A stretch of DNA of 64,000 nt, taken from the NCBI GenBank assembly GCA_026120035.1, contig JALRME010000007.1:682001-746000 (forward strand). Direction: 5' to 3'. This document shows, piece by piece, positions 22,401 through 34,627 of this stretch. The position numbers and the translations under genes were made by a program. Each line of letters begins with the position of its first letter. Position 1 is the first letter of the stretch. This DNA is from Coleophoma eucalyptorum (lineage: Eukaryota; Ascomycota; Leotiomycetes; Helotiales; Dermateaceae). The notes below the pieces were generated by a model. It was not told where the DNA came from. It worked only from the letters and a program-made list of their open reading frames with translations, and did not search any database.

Positions 22401-23185
22401 TCCTGTGGTTGTCCTCCGGACATTCTTCTGTTTGGAATGACTCTACCGCTCATTGTCTGGTGTTGATCCCGGTCTTGGGGATAACTCGTCATAGACATAG
22501 ATCGGTCATCGTGTCTTTCTGGTACTACTCTGCCTTGCGCAGTCGTTCGGGATGAGTGCTGCTGGTAGGGACCTTGTCTAAATGCATTCGCTGGTGCTTG
22601 AGCGAATGAGCTGTGCGGTTGCTGATACATTTGTGGTCGCGGTATGCTCGCCATCGACTGTGAACGATAAGGATCAGAGTTCAAAGCTGGACCATTGCCT
22701 TGATAAAATCGTTGTTGCTGTGGAGGGGCTCTAGGGGGGTATTGCTGTGGAGGAGGACCACGCGGGTCAACTCTTTGTGGAGCGGGGTATGGTCGACGAT
22801 CTGACCGAGCCTGTTGTGGTAGATATTGAGGCTGAGGTTGCGAAGAAACTTGCCCAGGTTGAGGTTGTCTTGGTCCTTGGTGATAGCCATTGGCCATCCC
22901 ACCGCCATTGGGCATATGCCCATTTGGTGCGTAACCTGGCTGTGGTTGTCTTTGTGGTGGCTGTCTTTGTTGCATACCATTTGGCATGATCCCAGCTCCC
23001 ATCGTATGTGTTCTTCCTTGGGCCATAGGCGCTGGTGGTGCAACTGAAGAAGTCATGGTTTGAGATCGACCTGGTGGAGGGGCAGCGCCGAATATGTCTG
23101 AAAAAGCGGCCTCACGCTGATAGTTTGAAGAACTTCCATAGTCATTACGAGAGCCATTCCCTCGAGCGCCTTGATAGTCTGCCAT
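19427..23185 (-). CDS. ROM2: Rho1 guanine-nucleotide exchange factor (DEP-DH-PH-CNH)
   Basis: Exons on the minus strand are 23185..19613 and 19561..19427, giving 1235 aa. It activates Rho1-type GTPases at the cell cortex, driving glucan synthase, Pkc1 wall-integrity signalling and polarity. Residues 1-330 are low-complexity and rich in Gln, Pro, Ser (QQYPPRAPPQQQRFYQ), fitting a phosphorylated tail. A DEP domain lies at about 340-425 (KNAFSGAEAVDIISYIIKT), the DH exchange domain at about 515-725 (EVISEIMYTERDFVKDLEYL), a PH domain at about 745-875 and the CNH domain from about 900 (LIYGTDTGIYVSDRR) to 1200. This order matches yeast Rom2 and fission-yeast Rgf1. The last exon (IIYAFEDERGEDVVAAIDFW) follows a 51-base intron and completes the conserved C-terminus. 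It is divergent from VMA3. Confidence 0.95.
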
Positions 23186-23995
23186 TCTATCCGCTCACTG
23201 TTCCCCTATCAGCGTCTATTGCGCGGGCCAACCGGTTGGACGTCGTTGTCGAAGGAGAACACCCACAACTGGAAGCCGAGGGCCACCCCGGCTTCTGTCC
23301 CAAAATCAGAACAGCCCTTTATCTTGTGTGTCGACACTGACGGAATACCGTCATAGGTCGACCAATATCTTCTAGGCGTTCTTAGCGATGCGGTATGACT
23401 TGCGGACTCCTCAGTCTAGGTGAGACTGCTTTAAGCGGCTGTTTTGGAGTATCGATGGATCTTATGGCTCTGACTGTCAGTCGCAGATGTATATGTCGCT
23501 GGCCACGAGGCGCATTGGGGTATTGAGGCAGGCGACAACTCGATGTGGAATACTCCGGGGTGGGGGGAGGGAGGTAATTGTGATATTGGTACAGGATTCT
23601 GAGATCTTAGGATTCCCACTCGGTCATTAGCGTAGAAAGTCGGAGAGGAACATCAAATATGCGAAGACGACGCGCATTGCACTTATAATTGACGCAGTAG
23701 TACCAAACTAATCACAATAGGTGTATAAAAAGGTTAACTCTTAGTCACTTCGTAATACCATATAAATCATGAACTCGTCAGAAGTGACGACGATCGTGAA
23801 GCTGTGAAAAGGAGAAATCTATATCTTACAGTCATGTGACCACTCTGCCATGCATCCTTAGCGGGATTTCTTGTACCGTACTAGCTCCACCTCGAGCTCT
23901 GCGAGGAAGCACTCCTGCTCCAACGTCACTTCAAGCATTACGCATTCTGCCCGCGAATACTATCCACTCGCTCCTGGCAGAAGAAACATAGCATC
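23186..23995. promoter_or_regulatory. Shared divergent promoter region, Rho GEF and VMA3
   Basis: 810 bases between the two start codons. No defined element recognised; no extra gene seen. Confidence 0.5.
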
Positions 23996-24754
23996 ATGGT
24001 AGACTCTGAGTTCACGCCAAAGTTCGCGCCGTTCTTTGGAATGGTAAGTGTGGCAAGCTTGTCAACAAGGAGCACAACAGACTGATAGCTCGATAGGCGG
24101 GCATTGCCTTCGCAATGATCTTCGGATGTATGAGATACACCCATCACTTATGTTGTGCATTCTAATGTGGTATAACAGGTGCCGGAGCAGCATATGGCAC
24201 AGCAAAGTCGGGGATTGGTATCTCAGGTGTCGGTACCTTCCGACCAGATTTGATCATGAAGGTTCGTGGACGAGGAGGATCATGAGTGTCCTATCAGTCG
24301 ACTAACAAATCTACTTCTCCAGTCTCTCATTCCCGTCGTTATGTCCGGTATTATTGCGGTCTATTCTCTGGTCATCGCGGTCTTGATTGCAAGTGATATG
24401 GGCCCTCCACCGGATCAGAACTACAGTCTGTTCAAGTACGTTCTCTGATGCAGGCCAACACTAAACTTGGCGAGGCTGACATTTGATATAGTGGTTTCAT
24501 GCATCTTGCCTGTGGATTGTCTGTCGGACTGACTGGTTTGGCCGCTGGCTATGCCATTGGTGTTGTTGGTGATATGGGCGTTCGATCATACATGTTGCAA
24601 TCAAGGATCTTCGTAGGCATGGTCCTCATCTTGATTTTCGGGGAAGTCTTGGGTCTCTATGGGTAAGAACAGCTCTGTTAACTGCCCTGGTCAAATCTAA
24701 CAAATGCATAGTCTCATTGTTGCCCTCATTCTCAATACCAAGAGCAGAGGTTAA
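23996..24754 (+). CDS. VMA3: V-type ATPase 16 kDa proteolipid subunit c
   Basis: Six exons: 23996..24043, 24097..24127, 24179..24261, 24323..24435, 24492..24662 and 24712..24754, giving 162 aa, the usual length (yeast 160). Subunit c forms the rotating ring of the vacuolar proton pump in the membrane. Four hydrophobic helices are present. Helix 2 begins with the glycine-rich [19 protein letters not shown], and helix 4 carries the proton-carrying glutamate, Glu143 in [13 protein letters not shown]. Starts [15 protein letters not shown] and ends LNTKSRG. All five introns are 50-61 bases with GT-AG ends and every junction keeps the family sequence. Because no exon exceeds 171 bases the gene is invisible to a search for long open frames. 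Confidence 0.96.
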
Positions 24755-27481
24755 ATCAAGTCCCAAGATGGCGAAAACCAATAACCACCTACACCGCGCC
24801 GTGGGACCACAAAAGAACGAGTATCGATGAGCTTGTCTGAATAAGTAGAGGAGATTACCGCATTGCCGGAGTTTTGGTGCTGTACAAAGAAGGAAAGACG
24901 TTTTTTGCACTTGCACAACCAATATCATGTATATTTTGTCCAAATACGTCGATTCGTGGCAGTTGCGCCTTTGTGACGCACAAGATTATTGAGTGTTCTG
25001 GGTTCCTACTACACTAACTTTTGTTCTATACGACATCAGCTGAACTTCTCCTATGATACTGGGCAAGCCTATTTATTTGCTGGCGAGCACAAGGATGGAT
25101 ATGCGGCTACAGTCATTGCCAATCTCACTCAGCCTCCTCATTAGTCTTCAACTCTCCAGTAGAAATTGGCAATTACTGTACCATCACTTCCGAGCTGCGC
25201 ATCCATTCAGCATCGGGTATAATGTATCTGTTTCCTTTTGATCCTTTCGTTGATGATACATACTATCAGCTCAACAGCTTCTACATGTCACGTCATTCAT
25301 GGTCTTAATTCCCCATTCATGCATGATATCCCTCAACACAGGTGAACTACTCATAAAGGCTTGCAGTGCCCTTTTAGGCAGCTGATAGAATCGTAAAGAC
25401 CTTCTGTTTCTGGCCCGTCTCCAGTATCAAACTTACACGAACTATGTTTATCAAACCATTCCTCCACGCAGTATACAGGTCAAGGACTTCAGGACTCGAA
25501 AAATAACCGTGGGAGTCTTCTCCGGAAAGCTTCGATGGCTTGATAAAGCTGTCGAGCTGGCCTCCTTCCCAAATTAAACTACCAGTGCCGTGCTGGGTTC
25601 AGCGGCGATTGCGACTAGGGATCTCACCAACCCCATGGCACACAGCTTCTTATAAGTGAAGACTTCATCGCCTGCCATATATGGACTCGCTCTTCAAAGC
25701 TCTGTTCCCGATTAGTGGGCAGTTATCTGTTTTGAAGGCCATATAAATCCTGCAACAGGCATGCAGATCCTTCACAAACAACAGCCTCCTATCACTTGTT
25801 CTAGGATGGGGCCCACACGTAGGTCCCAATACGAGAAACACCAACAACACTGGGCGGTACTGTATATTTGGTAAATCACCAAGAATCTATGATCTCCGCT
25901 TTGCATTCGGCTTGCTGTTCGGACCACGGAGAAGGAGTTCAGCCACACAAGACGGAGCCGGCCCGGTGGGCACTAATAGATAACGGCCTTGTACTTATTT
26001 GCAGAGAGCTTTACAAGAGAAATTGGTGACAAGTAGAGGGCATAAACTATCTTTGGATCCGAACAGCTTAGAGCCATTTTAAAGCTCGGATGCCCTAGAA
26101 AAGCGCCTCGGGGGCAAGCGTTGGTCGGATTGTAGACGGGATGAAGACGCTTATTCGCTGCACTCTCTGCTGCACCACCTTCCATTCTAAGCGAATTAAG
26201 CCATCAGACTATACATCTACTTCTCTTCTCCTCAACTCTGCATCTGTCTCTGTTCTTCGCATCAGGGGGTGGCCATATGCTTAAATTGAGGAAGAACTAG
26301 CACCGCCCACACTTCCTTGCCATACCAGCCGCTATCCAGGCTGATTGGTAGCTTCAATTTCGTGTTCATGCCGTTCCCTGTCATCTAGGCCAGATGGCGA
26401 TATTGCGAACCCCGACAACCTTCGTCTTCCACGGCACTTGGGCCAGAGTCGGGCATCACCTTCCTATCTGAGGGTCGACACCCGTGGCTGCAGGAAATAA
26501 ACAAGCTTACTTCAACCATAACCGACGATTAGATCGTTCCTGCGGGAATACAGAGGACGGTATGGGAAACCCGCATGCTCTGAGCTTAACCTTGCTTGGA
26601 TATCCTCGTACCGGCGTGGAGCATAACAGCTCATACAGCATCGGAGATGGGCGAGTAGAGATCAAGAAGGAGCAGTGGCGTCAGTGCCTGTATGCTCTTA
26701 ACTATTCAGTGCAATGAAAGAGGAACCTCGGCATTTCTGGCAGGAATTCGGAGACATGACTCGACCTCGTAGCCTATCATCATTCAATTACAGACAAGGG
26801 CGACATTTCAGTCAATCATGATGCTATTGCCAGGGTGATGATTTCTTTCACTTCCAGACTTGAAGTCAAGGTTGACCAACGGGCAGAAGGGTTCCTGTTC
26901 TCCGCAGCGACCTGAAACTTGAAATACTCATGGGTTTATTTTACAATGCAATGTTCAGCCGCCGCTACGGGCTTTTAGGCGGGTAACAATCTGACCCTCA
27001 TTTCGATTGTGGTCAATGATACTTCGTAGCGGACAAGCGCCACAGATTTGAGTGTCGATCTTTGGAAGGTCCTTGGCATCATCCGAACTTTTGGCAGCCG
27101 AATGCTAGCCCTCTCTTCTAGAAAGGCAGGTTGGCAAATCATGGGCCGGTTCACCCACATTCTCCTTCTCTGAATGAACTGGGTCTCCGAAAGCTTCTTG
27201 TTTAATCCTAGACTTGAGCCTATGGGAGACCGATACTGGTGATCTGTTCAAGGGTTGCTGGCCTTCGATCAACCCTCGAACTAAGTCAAATCGAGAGCTT
27301 GTTTGCCCGACCCTGTTGCTGTCTCCCATGTCACCGTTGATAGTAAGTATTCGTGGAGTATTGCGACTATCGTCATTTCCTATATAATGGATGGTGTCGC
27401 TCCTCATTCCAACTCTTCACCTCACCTTCACTCCATCTCCTCACTCCTCTCTTTTGCCTCCCCGGTCTCAAGCTTGTCAAG
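24755..27481. other. Intergenic, 2.73 kb
   Basis: Downstream of VMA3 and upstream of the aspartic protease. I see no gene, transposon end or long repeat. Short frames (for example 26484-26717 on +, 27105-27407 on -) have no protein character. The last part is the protease promoter. Confidence 0.5.
27381..27387 (+). promoter_or_regulatory. Candidate TATA box of the aspartic protease gene
   Basis: TATATAA lies about 100 bases before the start codon at 27482, followed by a CT-rich leader (ctcaccttcactccatctcc), as expected for an inducible, highly expressed secreted enzyme. Confidence 0.6.
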
Positions 27482-29079
27482 ATGCTTTCCTCCATCACCA
27501 CTATTCTGGCCCTTGCTGCTGCTGCACGAGCTGCTCCAGCTCCAGCTCCGGCTTCTGAGATTTCTGGCCTCCCCACTTACAGCGTGGCTGCAGTGCATAA
27601 CAGCAACTTCGTCCGCAATGGAACTGCTGCTCTCCTCAAGGCCTATGCTAAGCACGGCTTGACACCAACCAAGGAGATGCCAAGCGAGTTTTATGGTCTC
27701 GAGAAGCGTCAAGACAGCTCTGCTACAGCTTCTCCAGCCGGTGGTGTGGAATACTTGGTAGGTTTTATTTGGACCTCTATAACCTTTTTTGTGCTAAACA
27801 TTTTCCCAGGTTCCTGTGTCAATTGGAGGGCAAACACTGAACTTGGATTTTGACACCGGTAGCTCTGACCTGTAAGTTCAAGGCGAAGTTTATCAAGAAC
27901 CATATCTGATGTAATACAGCTGGGTGTTCTCTTCCCAACTCTCAGCCTCAAGCCGTTCTGGTCACAGCTATTATACCTCATCCAAAAGTTCAACTTACAG
28001 TGCCCTCTCTGGATACACGTGGGACATCTCCTACGCTGATGGATCCGGAGCAAGTGGCAACGTAGGCACTGATACCGTTGTGATTGGAGGTACCACTGTC
28101 AAGAAGCAGGCTGTCGAGCTTGCTACCAAGGTCTCATCAACCTTCATCAGTGATGAATCAGACGGACTCGTTGGTCTTGCTTTTGACAGCATCAACACTG
28201 TCAGCCCAGTTCAACAGAAGACATTCTTCACAAATGCCAAATCTAGTCTGGATTCTGCATTGTTTGCAGCATACCTCCCATTCAATGCCGATGGAGCCTA
28301 TGACTTCGGTTACACCGACAGTTCTCACTACACCGGAACCATTGGTATGTATACATTATGTCCCTGCCGGATTTCAAACTCCCGTTATCTATTCCTCACT
28401 TTTTCTCAAGCTTGAACTTGTTTGATATTGCATGCTCTTGTTATTGGTCCCTTGACAAGCCGACTGACACGTCTCAGAATATGCCACTGTCAGCAGCTCC
28501 AACGGATTCTGGGAGTTCCCCTCCACAGGCTACAAGATCGGAAGCAGCTCAACGGTGCACACTATCAGCGGCCAGACCGGTATCGCTGATACTGGAACCA
28601 CTCTCATCCTCACTGCTGATGCCATGGTTGATGCCTACGTAAGTCCACCGCTATCCATCCATTTTCACTGGAAACATCTCAAACCATCGAGATATACGAG
28701 ATTGCATGCTAAAGTTGAAACAGTACGCTCAAGTTACTGGAGCCACATACTCTTCATCTGCAGGAGGATATATTTTCCCTTGCAGCACCACCCTCCCAAC
28801 TCTCTCCTTCAAGATCGGCCCAACTTACTACGCAACCATCCCTGCTTCCCTCATGAACTTTGGTACCTACTCCGGATCTAAGTGTTTCGGAAGTCTGCAG
28901 TCTGTTGGTGGTGGTTCCCAAAACATCTGTAAGTTTTCTCGCCATGTCAACTCTTTATGCAGCAAATTCGGGAAACATGCTAACGGAATGCCTCTACAGA
29001 TGGAGATGTATTCTTCAACGCATACTACGGTGTTTTCTCCGCCACGGGACCAAAGTTTGGATTTGCTCCAATCGCGTAG
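27482..29079 (+). CDS. Secreted aspartic protease (pepsin family A1, penicillopepsin type)
   Basis: Six exons: 27482..27757, 27810..27871, 27920..28344, 28478..28638, 28724..28928 and 29000..29079, giving 402 aa. Signal peptide is residues 1 to about 18 ([18 protein letters not shown]). A propeptide follows, ending near Lys75-Arg76 ([10 protein letters not shown]), a Kex2-like site or region of self-cleavage. The two catalytic aspartates are Asp107 in [11 protein letters not shown] and Asp292 in [10 protein letters not shown]. The flap tyrosine is in [11 protein letters not shown]. Two cysteines in the second lobe (FPCSTT and SKCFGS) can form the conserved disulfide. It ends PKFGFAPIA, as secreted fungal pepsins do. 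It should be an acid extracellular endopeptidase for nutrition or host protein breakdown. Introns are 48-133 bases. It has a TATA element upstream. Confidence 0.95.
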
Positions 29080-29147
29080 GTCTTTAGTTGAAAAGATAAA
29101 AGTATGAGAGGACAGGAAACTAAAAGATGGGCTGGTCAGAGGAACCC

Positions 29148-29159
29148 GGGGGGGGGGGG
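29148..29159. repeat. Poly-G tract (12 G)
   Basis: Twelve G in a row, 70 bases after the protease stop codon. Confidence 0.9.
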
Positions 29160-29731
29160 TTCGCAAAGGCTGGAGGGTTATGAATGAGGACTAACCACAA
29201 CTTCACTTCTCGACGGATACTCTTTTACAAAGGCCTTTTATTCCTATTTGTTTATTCTTAGCGACTTGCATCTATGTTAATGAGAATCTATCTGATGATC
29301 TGTCGATACTTGGAGCTGTTGACTTTGATAGTGAAATTTCGTGATGCGTGCTTGGCTCGAGGAGAAAGAGGTCAAATGGAATAGTTCCAGTCTAGATACC
29401 TAAATCGTATCGGATAGTCGCTAAAGAGTGAATCCAGGTTCTTGATAGCTCGGATTCAGAGTGAAAAGAAGGAATGCGAAAACCCCTGGGTCTTCTGTTT
29501 TGTTTTTATTTTAAACTTTGGCCCACATGGAGTCATTTCCAAATAAATAAAACCCCCGAAGCAACCTCCAAAACATTTGAACACCAACTCGCCCTGCACA
29601 ATGTATATTAACAGGCTGGTACTTGATGCCACTTCGTTGTAATTTAGACAGGAGCAGTTTTCATCGTCAACAAAGGAGTGTATGAAATAATGAAGAGAGG
29701 TTTTCTTTCTTTCCTCTCTCCCGAATTGGAA

Positions 29732-29741
29732 CCCCCCCCCC
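29732..29741. repeat. Poly-C tract (10 C)
   Basis: Ten C in a row in intergenic DNA. Confidence 0.9.
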
Positions 29742-30782
29742 AACATCTTTCACCCTTCCCCCGGCGCCCTTGAATTTTTGTTTTTGCGACGAGCAATACA
29801 AGTCTAGTGAATGAACGGAAAAAAGTCAGTACGATGTATATCCAGATCGTATGATAGAGGGCTGTGTTTTGGTTGGGTGGGAAATGATATGTGGGTATTC
29901 TTTGAGGGAGGGCGTGGATGCTAGTGATGTTGGCATATATGCCCTGAGCTCCGTTCAACTTCAGATTAAGGGACGGATCTTGTAACAATAGAGCCTATTG
30001 TGACTGAGTGCTTTGAATGAGCAAATCACTGCTTTATCTGAAAATGTACCTGTATGAGGATTTGAGTTTAGAAATTTAGAAGGTTAAAATGCTCTTTCTG
30101 ATGCCCTATCCCACCATCTCATCACTGAAGCACTTAGTACAGTGACGTTTTCCTTCGTCCTTATCGCTGCCTTGGAAAATTACCCGAAGTATTTCATATT
30201 GGCAAGATGGCCCTTACCATTAATTGATCCAGTATGCAGTATGTCCACTCACCCAAGACCATGTCTGTACATGATGACGAAATGGATGAGGCCCCGAAAA
30301 TAGCCAACCAGAATAGAATTCCAAATCATACGACACATGGTCCGCCCGCAAACATCCTCTACCTCCCATCTGCCCTGGTGCTTATACTTGGCATAAGCAA
30401 GCCTCTTCCTTTCCAACCGGGCAGCAGAGACGCAGCTGTGCTTACAAATCCGCCTCGTCTCCCAAACAAGAAAGTAAAAATCTGGAGGCGCTCCTCGATA
30501 ACGTGTATGAAAAAGTGAATGTGATCCCCCTTCCCCTCCGGCAACCTCGGTCGCCTGTCGCTTATGCCCTGGGGCTGATAACGGATGGCAGCTAGAAACG
30601 TCGATGATGACCGACTTGTCAACGGTCTGGATCAGGATGATGATTAATATGAAGGAAGCGAGAGGAGCGGACGCGACGAGCTGGCCGGCTGGTGGACAGC
30701 TGCGCAGCCGAGCTAAACACAAGTGGAGGATGATTTGAGTTTCCAGCACGCACAAGAACGTTTGACTATGCAGATTTTGTAC

Positions 30783-30802
30783 ATATATATATATATATAT
30801 AT
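30783..30802. repeat. AT dinucleotide microsatellite
   Basis: Ten copies of AT in intergenic DNA, about 590 bases before the next start codon. Confidence 0.95.
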
Positions 30803-31392
30803 GAGAACAGGTTGATTCTTTCTCTTCATGCACATCCTTCTCACATCCACCCACACGCATACACTTCCTCGCTCAACTGCCATCTCGCAAAAGAAAATCA
30901 TTTCAGAAAAGAGGTATACATAGTATATCGGAAGAGGAACGAGCCGAGTTTCCTTGCGGAGGCCCCAGCACCCATTCCAGTACCAGCCAGCAGCAGCACG
31001 AGCGAACCGACGGTACTCGCATCGTCATTGTGCTGCCACGTGAAGCGAATTACCCGAGAACGTGCAGTATCGACTTTAAACTTTACATCATATCTATTCG
31101 GTATCTGCAACCCGGTCACTTTCTCGACGATCTCTCTCTTTTCTCTTTTCCTCCCACGCAGCTTTCTACGGAGACTGCAAAGCTCGATTACACCATTTCT
31201 CCATCACCCGCTAGACTAAGAGTCCGCTCAGTTGAGCGACGATTCAGTCCATCTATCTACTGCACTCACTCCCAACGCTGCAACACCTCACGCTATCTCT
31301 CTACCTCCTCATTACCACAACCACAACCTAAAAAGCGACTCACCTTTTCCAGTAAACTTTCCACTAGAAGTCGAACGCATCAAACAGCAACA

Positions 31393-32284
31393 ATGGCTAC
31401 CGCAAAATTGATTCCCCAGAACCCCGAGGACGTGATGGTCATCCGGGACCTCAACCCCTCCATCACCACCCTCTCCGTACCTTTCCTTCGATTCGGATTG
31501 ATCAAATTCGGTGGACGTGCAACAATTGGTACCGTCCCCTTTCTCTCTCCCTCGCAACTCAATCCCACAAAATCACTAACCCTCAAACACAGTCAAACTC
31601 TCATCCGGCTCCCTCGCCGTCTTCTCCCCCGTCGCATTGACACCTACCGTGAAACAAAAGCTCGACAGCATGGGCGGTGATGTGCGGTACATCGCAGCGC
31701 CAGATCTAGAGCACCACATCTTCCTGTCGAGCTGGGCAGCGGAGTATCCGTCAGCGCAGGTGATTGCGCCGGAGGGGCTCGCCGAGAAGCGCGAGGAGCA
31801 GCGCAAGACCGACCCGTCGGTGACGGACGTCAAGTTTACGACCATCTTCACGGCGCAGAACAAGTCATCACTGAAGATCTCGGGTGAGTTCGACAAGGAC
31901 TTCGACTACGAGTACCTGCCCGCCCATCCGAACAAGGAGATTGTCTTCTTCCACAAGCCCACCGCTACGCTCATCGAGGCCGACTTACTCTTCAACATGC
32001 CCGCTACCGAGCAGTACTCGCGTACGGGTGAGGATGCGCGCAGTGGAGGCGCAACGAAGCTGTTTGGGGAGCTGCAGGGCGCGCATGGCTCAGCGATTTG
32101 GCAGAAGCGGATGCTGTGGTATGTGTTCAGCAAGAGTGATCGCGCTGGCTTCAGCGAGAGCATCCGGCGCATTGATTCATGGGGGATCAAGAATATTGTG
32201 CCGTGCCATGGAGATACTATTGAGGGGGATGGAACCGAGGTCTGGAGGAGAGTTATGGAGTGGCATCTGGAGGGGAAAAAGTGA
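31393..32284 (+). CDS. DUF4336-like metallo-beta-lactamase-fold protein
   Basis: Exons are 31393..31528 and 31593..32284, giving 275 aa. It starts MATAKLIPQNPEDVMVIRDL and continues with TTLSVPFLRFGLIKFGGRAT, then across the 64-base intron VKLSSGSLAVFSPVALTPTV. Later come YIAAPDLEHHIFLSSWAAEY with a His-His pair, ATLIEADLLFNMP and IVPCHGDTIEGDG near the end. These blocks resemble the DUF4336 family, which has a degraded metallo-beta-lactamase layout with few metal ligands. No function is established that I know of. No signal or membrane segment is evident. The second exon is markedly GC-rich (many GCG, GAG, GTC codons) compared with neighbours. The family call is from memory of sequence pattern; the gene itself is well supported. 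Confidence 0.85.
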
Positions 32285-33468
32285 GTGGGGTGTGAAGCGG
32301 GCGGATGATGACCAAGTGAGCCAGGCGTTGCGGGACGGGAGGGAGTTGGAATGTGGGTCTATTTGTGTGCATATCACCTGTTGGTGTATATATCTTCTCC
32401 TTGCCTTTTTCTTTGGTACCTTATACTTTCTTTACTACTAATTCTGTACACTACCCATACCCATCTAAACTCAGAGATATACACATACTGTCACTCATAT
32501 CACTTATTCATCAAAATTGGACCCAGAAAACGTCAATTGGACATCTTTGCTTTGCTTTTGTGTATTTCCACTAACCAATTCCATCCCATCCCATTCCGTA
32601 TACACTGTTGTGCCTATGTATTCACATAGCGCTCTCTTACGCTTTTTGACTACGCACAAAAATTCTCGGTCTATGGGAAACAAAAGAGGGAAAAGAGAAT
32701 ATACAAAAAGAAAGCTTGCATCTCCTTCTCCAGCATCTGGGACGAGGAAAAAAAGGCGAGAAAAGAACAAAAAGGACCGAGAGTTTCAGCTCTTGAAAAT
32801 CTACGTCTGCTGTCTTTCTCGCTTTCCTTCATTCCATTTGTCTACGCCTCTACAAGCCCAGGTGTTGATTCTGCCTATGAAAGCTTCTCTCGACGAAGAT
32901 AGACAGTCAATCTATCCCTCCCTTTCTCTGCACTCTCAACATTGGATTTGACCCTCAGCAGCCCAAAAGACACATATCGAACCCATAAAACACACGCAAA
33001 AAGAAAAAAGAAAACTGGCACGAAAGTTCCACCCAAACACGACATAGAAGCCCCAATATGTTGTATCTGTTACGAGTGCCCAGGAAGTGACACAATTTCC
33101 AAGTTCGCCATTTTCAATTCTATGCTGCTGAAAAGACGATTTGAAAGATGGAGGATAAAAAAAAGTGAGGGTTCGTTTTCGGAATTGGATTGCGGCCGTT
33201 ATCTCTTTTTTTCCTTTTCATTACAGTATGGCTTTTGGTTCGAATTCGTTTAGATGGACCTGTTGCTGAGTATTGCTAGAGATGCTATATCCGCTAGTAT
33301 AGAAGATCCCTATTGAGTTATGACGCTGGAAAACATGGATATAGAGAAATGCGCTGGAAATGCAGGAATTTGAGAAAGACGATCAGGTTTATGTACTCGT
33401 GGCGAAATTCGATTGGAGATGGATAGTATGTACAGGTGGGTTGGTCCATCGTCCGTATCGTTAGGCGT
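32285..33468. other. Convergent 3' flank, 1.18 kb
   Basis: Between the DUF4336-like gene and the mannosyltransferase gene, both ending here. AT- and A-rich runs (for example around 32690-32780 and 32990-33010) fit 3' UTRs. No gene seen. Confidence 0.5.
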
Positions 33469-34627
33469 TTACTTTCCTCCAATATGTCGTTCCTTTTCCG
33501 GCTTCCATGTTCCTAGGATCGGGTTAGCTATGTTAAAAGGGGCGTTCAAAATCCATACCTTCAAATTCGTGCTTCACGAATGCCATTGGATCATCATAAT
33601 CCCCAGCACCCATCTGCTGCACACCAGGTGAGAAGCTGGTGATAGGTAGAACCACTACATCTCCGACCTTCTTGGCCGTCTTGATCGCAGAAAAGTCTCT
33701 CCATGTAATATTTCCCTTGCTTGTGCTCATATCGAAATATCTCTCGTCATTGAAGAAGCTGAAGATGGTATCCGTCCAGATAGCAGGTCCCGTAAACTCC
33801 ACAATACTCTTGTCCTTAGCCTTCAAAGTACCGTTCTTCTTCCGGCTCAGAGTCTCGTCTGTGATGCGGGCCACAATATCACGCAAGACTGGATGTCCAG
33901 CCTTGGATTGAATAGTCCATTGGCAGAATTGGATACGACGAGAATACCATTCAGCCCAATCTGGACGGTCTGGATCTGCTTCAATGCCCACAACCAAACC
34001 AATGGAAGATCGTGGCACCTTCTCTGGGATCCACTCAGCGGCTGATTTCAAAGCATGAGTATCAATGTCAGAATAAATACCACCTCTGGCCAGCAGAATC
34101 AGGTAGCGGAAGAAATCAGCCTTGAGGACAGGAACTGGCAGTGCATTGTAAGCTTCCAGCACCTCCGGAACCGAAGCATACAAATGTCGCAACAGGTGTA
34201 CAGCTACTTGATCCGTGATGACCTCATGCACAAATCCAGGATGCTTCTCCGACCAACTAGCCTCCGCCGGACGAAACTTCTCTCCAAACTCTCCTGAAGC
34301 CGGTGTGTATTTCCAAGTCTGCCAGATATACGCTGGGAACTTGCTCTCGACGTCATAAGGGAATTGATAGGCCAGCTTCTCCCTCAATGGAGCTTTGCTC
34401 ATGTCTTGGAGAGGCTGCTGCGCGGCGGGCTTCTTCCCTGAGCTGACTGGTATGGTGGGATCTGAGGATGTCTTTGCCCCTTCCGAGACGCCCGAGCTGG
34501 CGTGTCCATTGCTAGTCAGATCGTTTGCTGTTACTTGGGAGGGTGCTGAAGAATGCGATCGACTGATAAGAAAAATTGTCGTGAGGAAGAAGGCAGCAGC
34601 TATGACAGCTCTCCTGAAGGTGAGCAT
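33469..34627 (-). CDS. OCH1-like alpha-1,6-mannosyltransferase (DXD glycosyltransferase)
   Basis: Exons on the minus strand are 34627..33559 and 33512..33469, giving 370 aa. A type II membrane layout is seen: a short cytosolic MLTFRRAV, then a membrane anchor at about residues 8-22 (IAAAFFLTTIFLI), then a Ser/Pro-rich stem to about 85. The catalytic domain begins near IWQTWKYTP and carries the DXD metal-binding motif Asp187-x-Asp189 in RGGIYSDIDTHAL. These are the marks of the Gly_transf_sug family that holds Och1, Sur1 and Hoc1. It most likely acts in the Golgi to extend N-linked mannan. The small last exon (GTWKPEKERHIGGK) follows a 46-base intron and is typical of Och1-type C-termini. The neighbouring upstream gap is 5.2 kb and free of genes. 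Confidence 0.93.

Larger units (their letters stand above)
29080..31392. other. Intergenic, 2.3 kb, with homopolymers and a dinucleotide repeat
   Basis: Holds the protease 3' flank and the upstream region of the DUF4336-like gene. It contains a G12 run (29148-29159), a C10 run (29732-29741) and an AT repeat (30783-30802). The last 300 bases are very pyrimidine-rich (tctctctcttttctcttttc), fitting a 5' leader. A 203-codon minus frame at 30249-30860 runs through the AT repeat and is not called. Confidence 0.5.

Noticed and set aside
30249..30860. 203-codon minus frame upstream of the DUF4336-like gene
   Set aside because: It translates the AT microsatellite into an IYIYIY string and has no other features.
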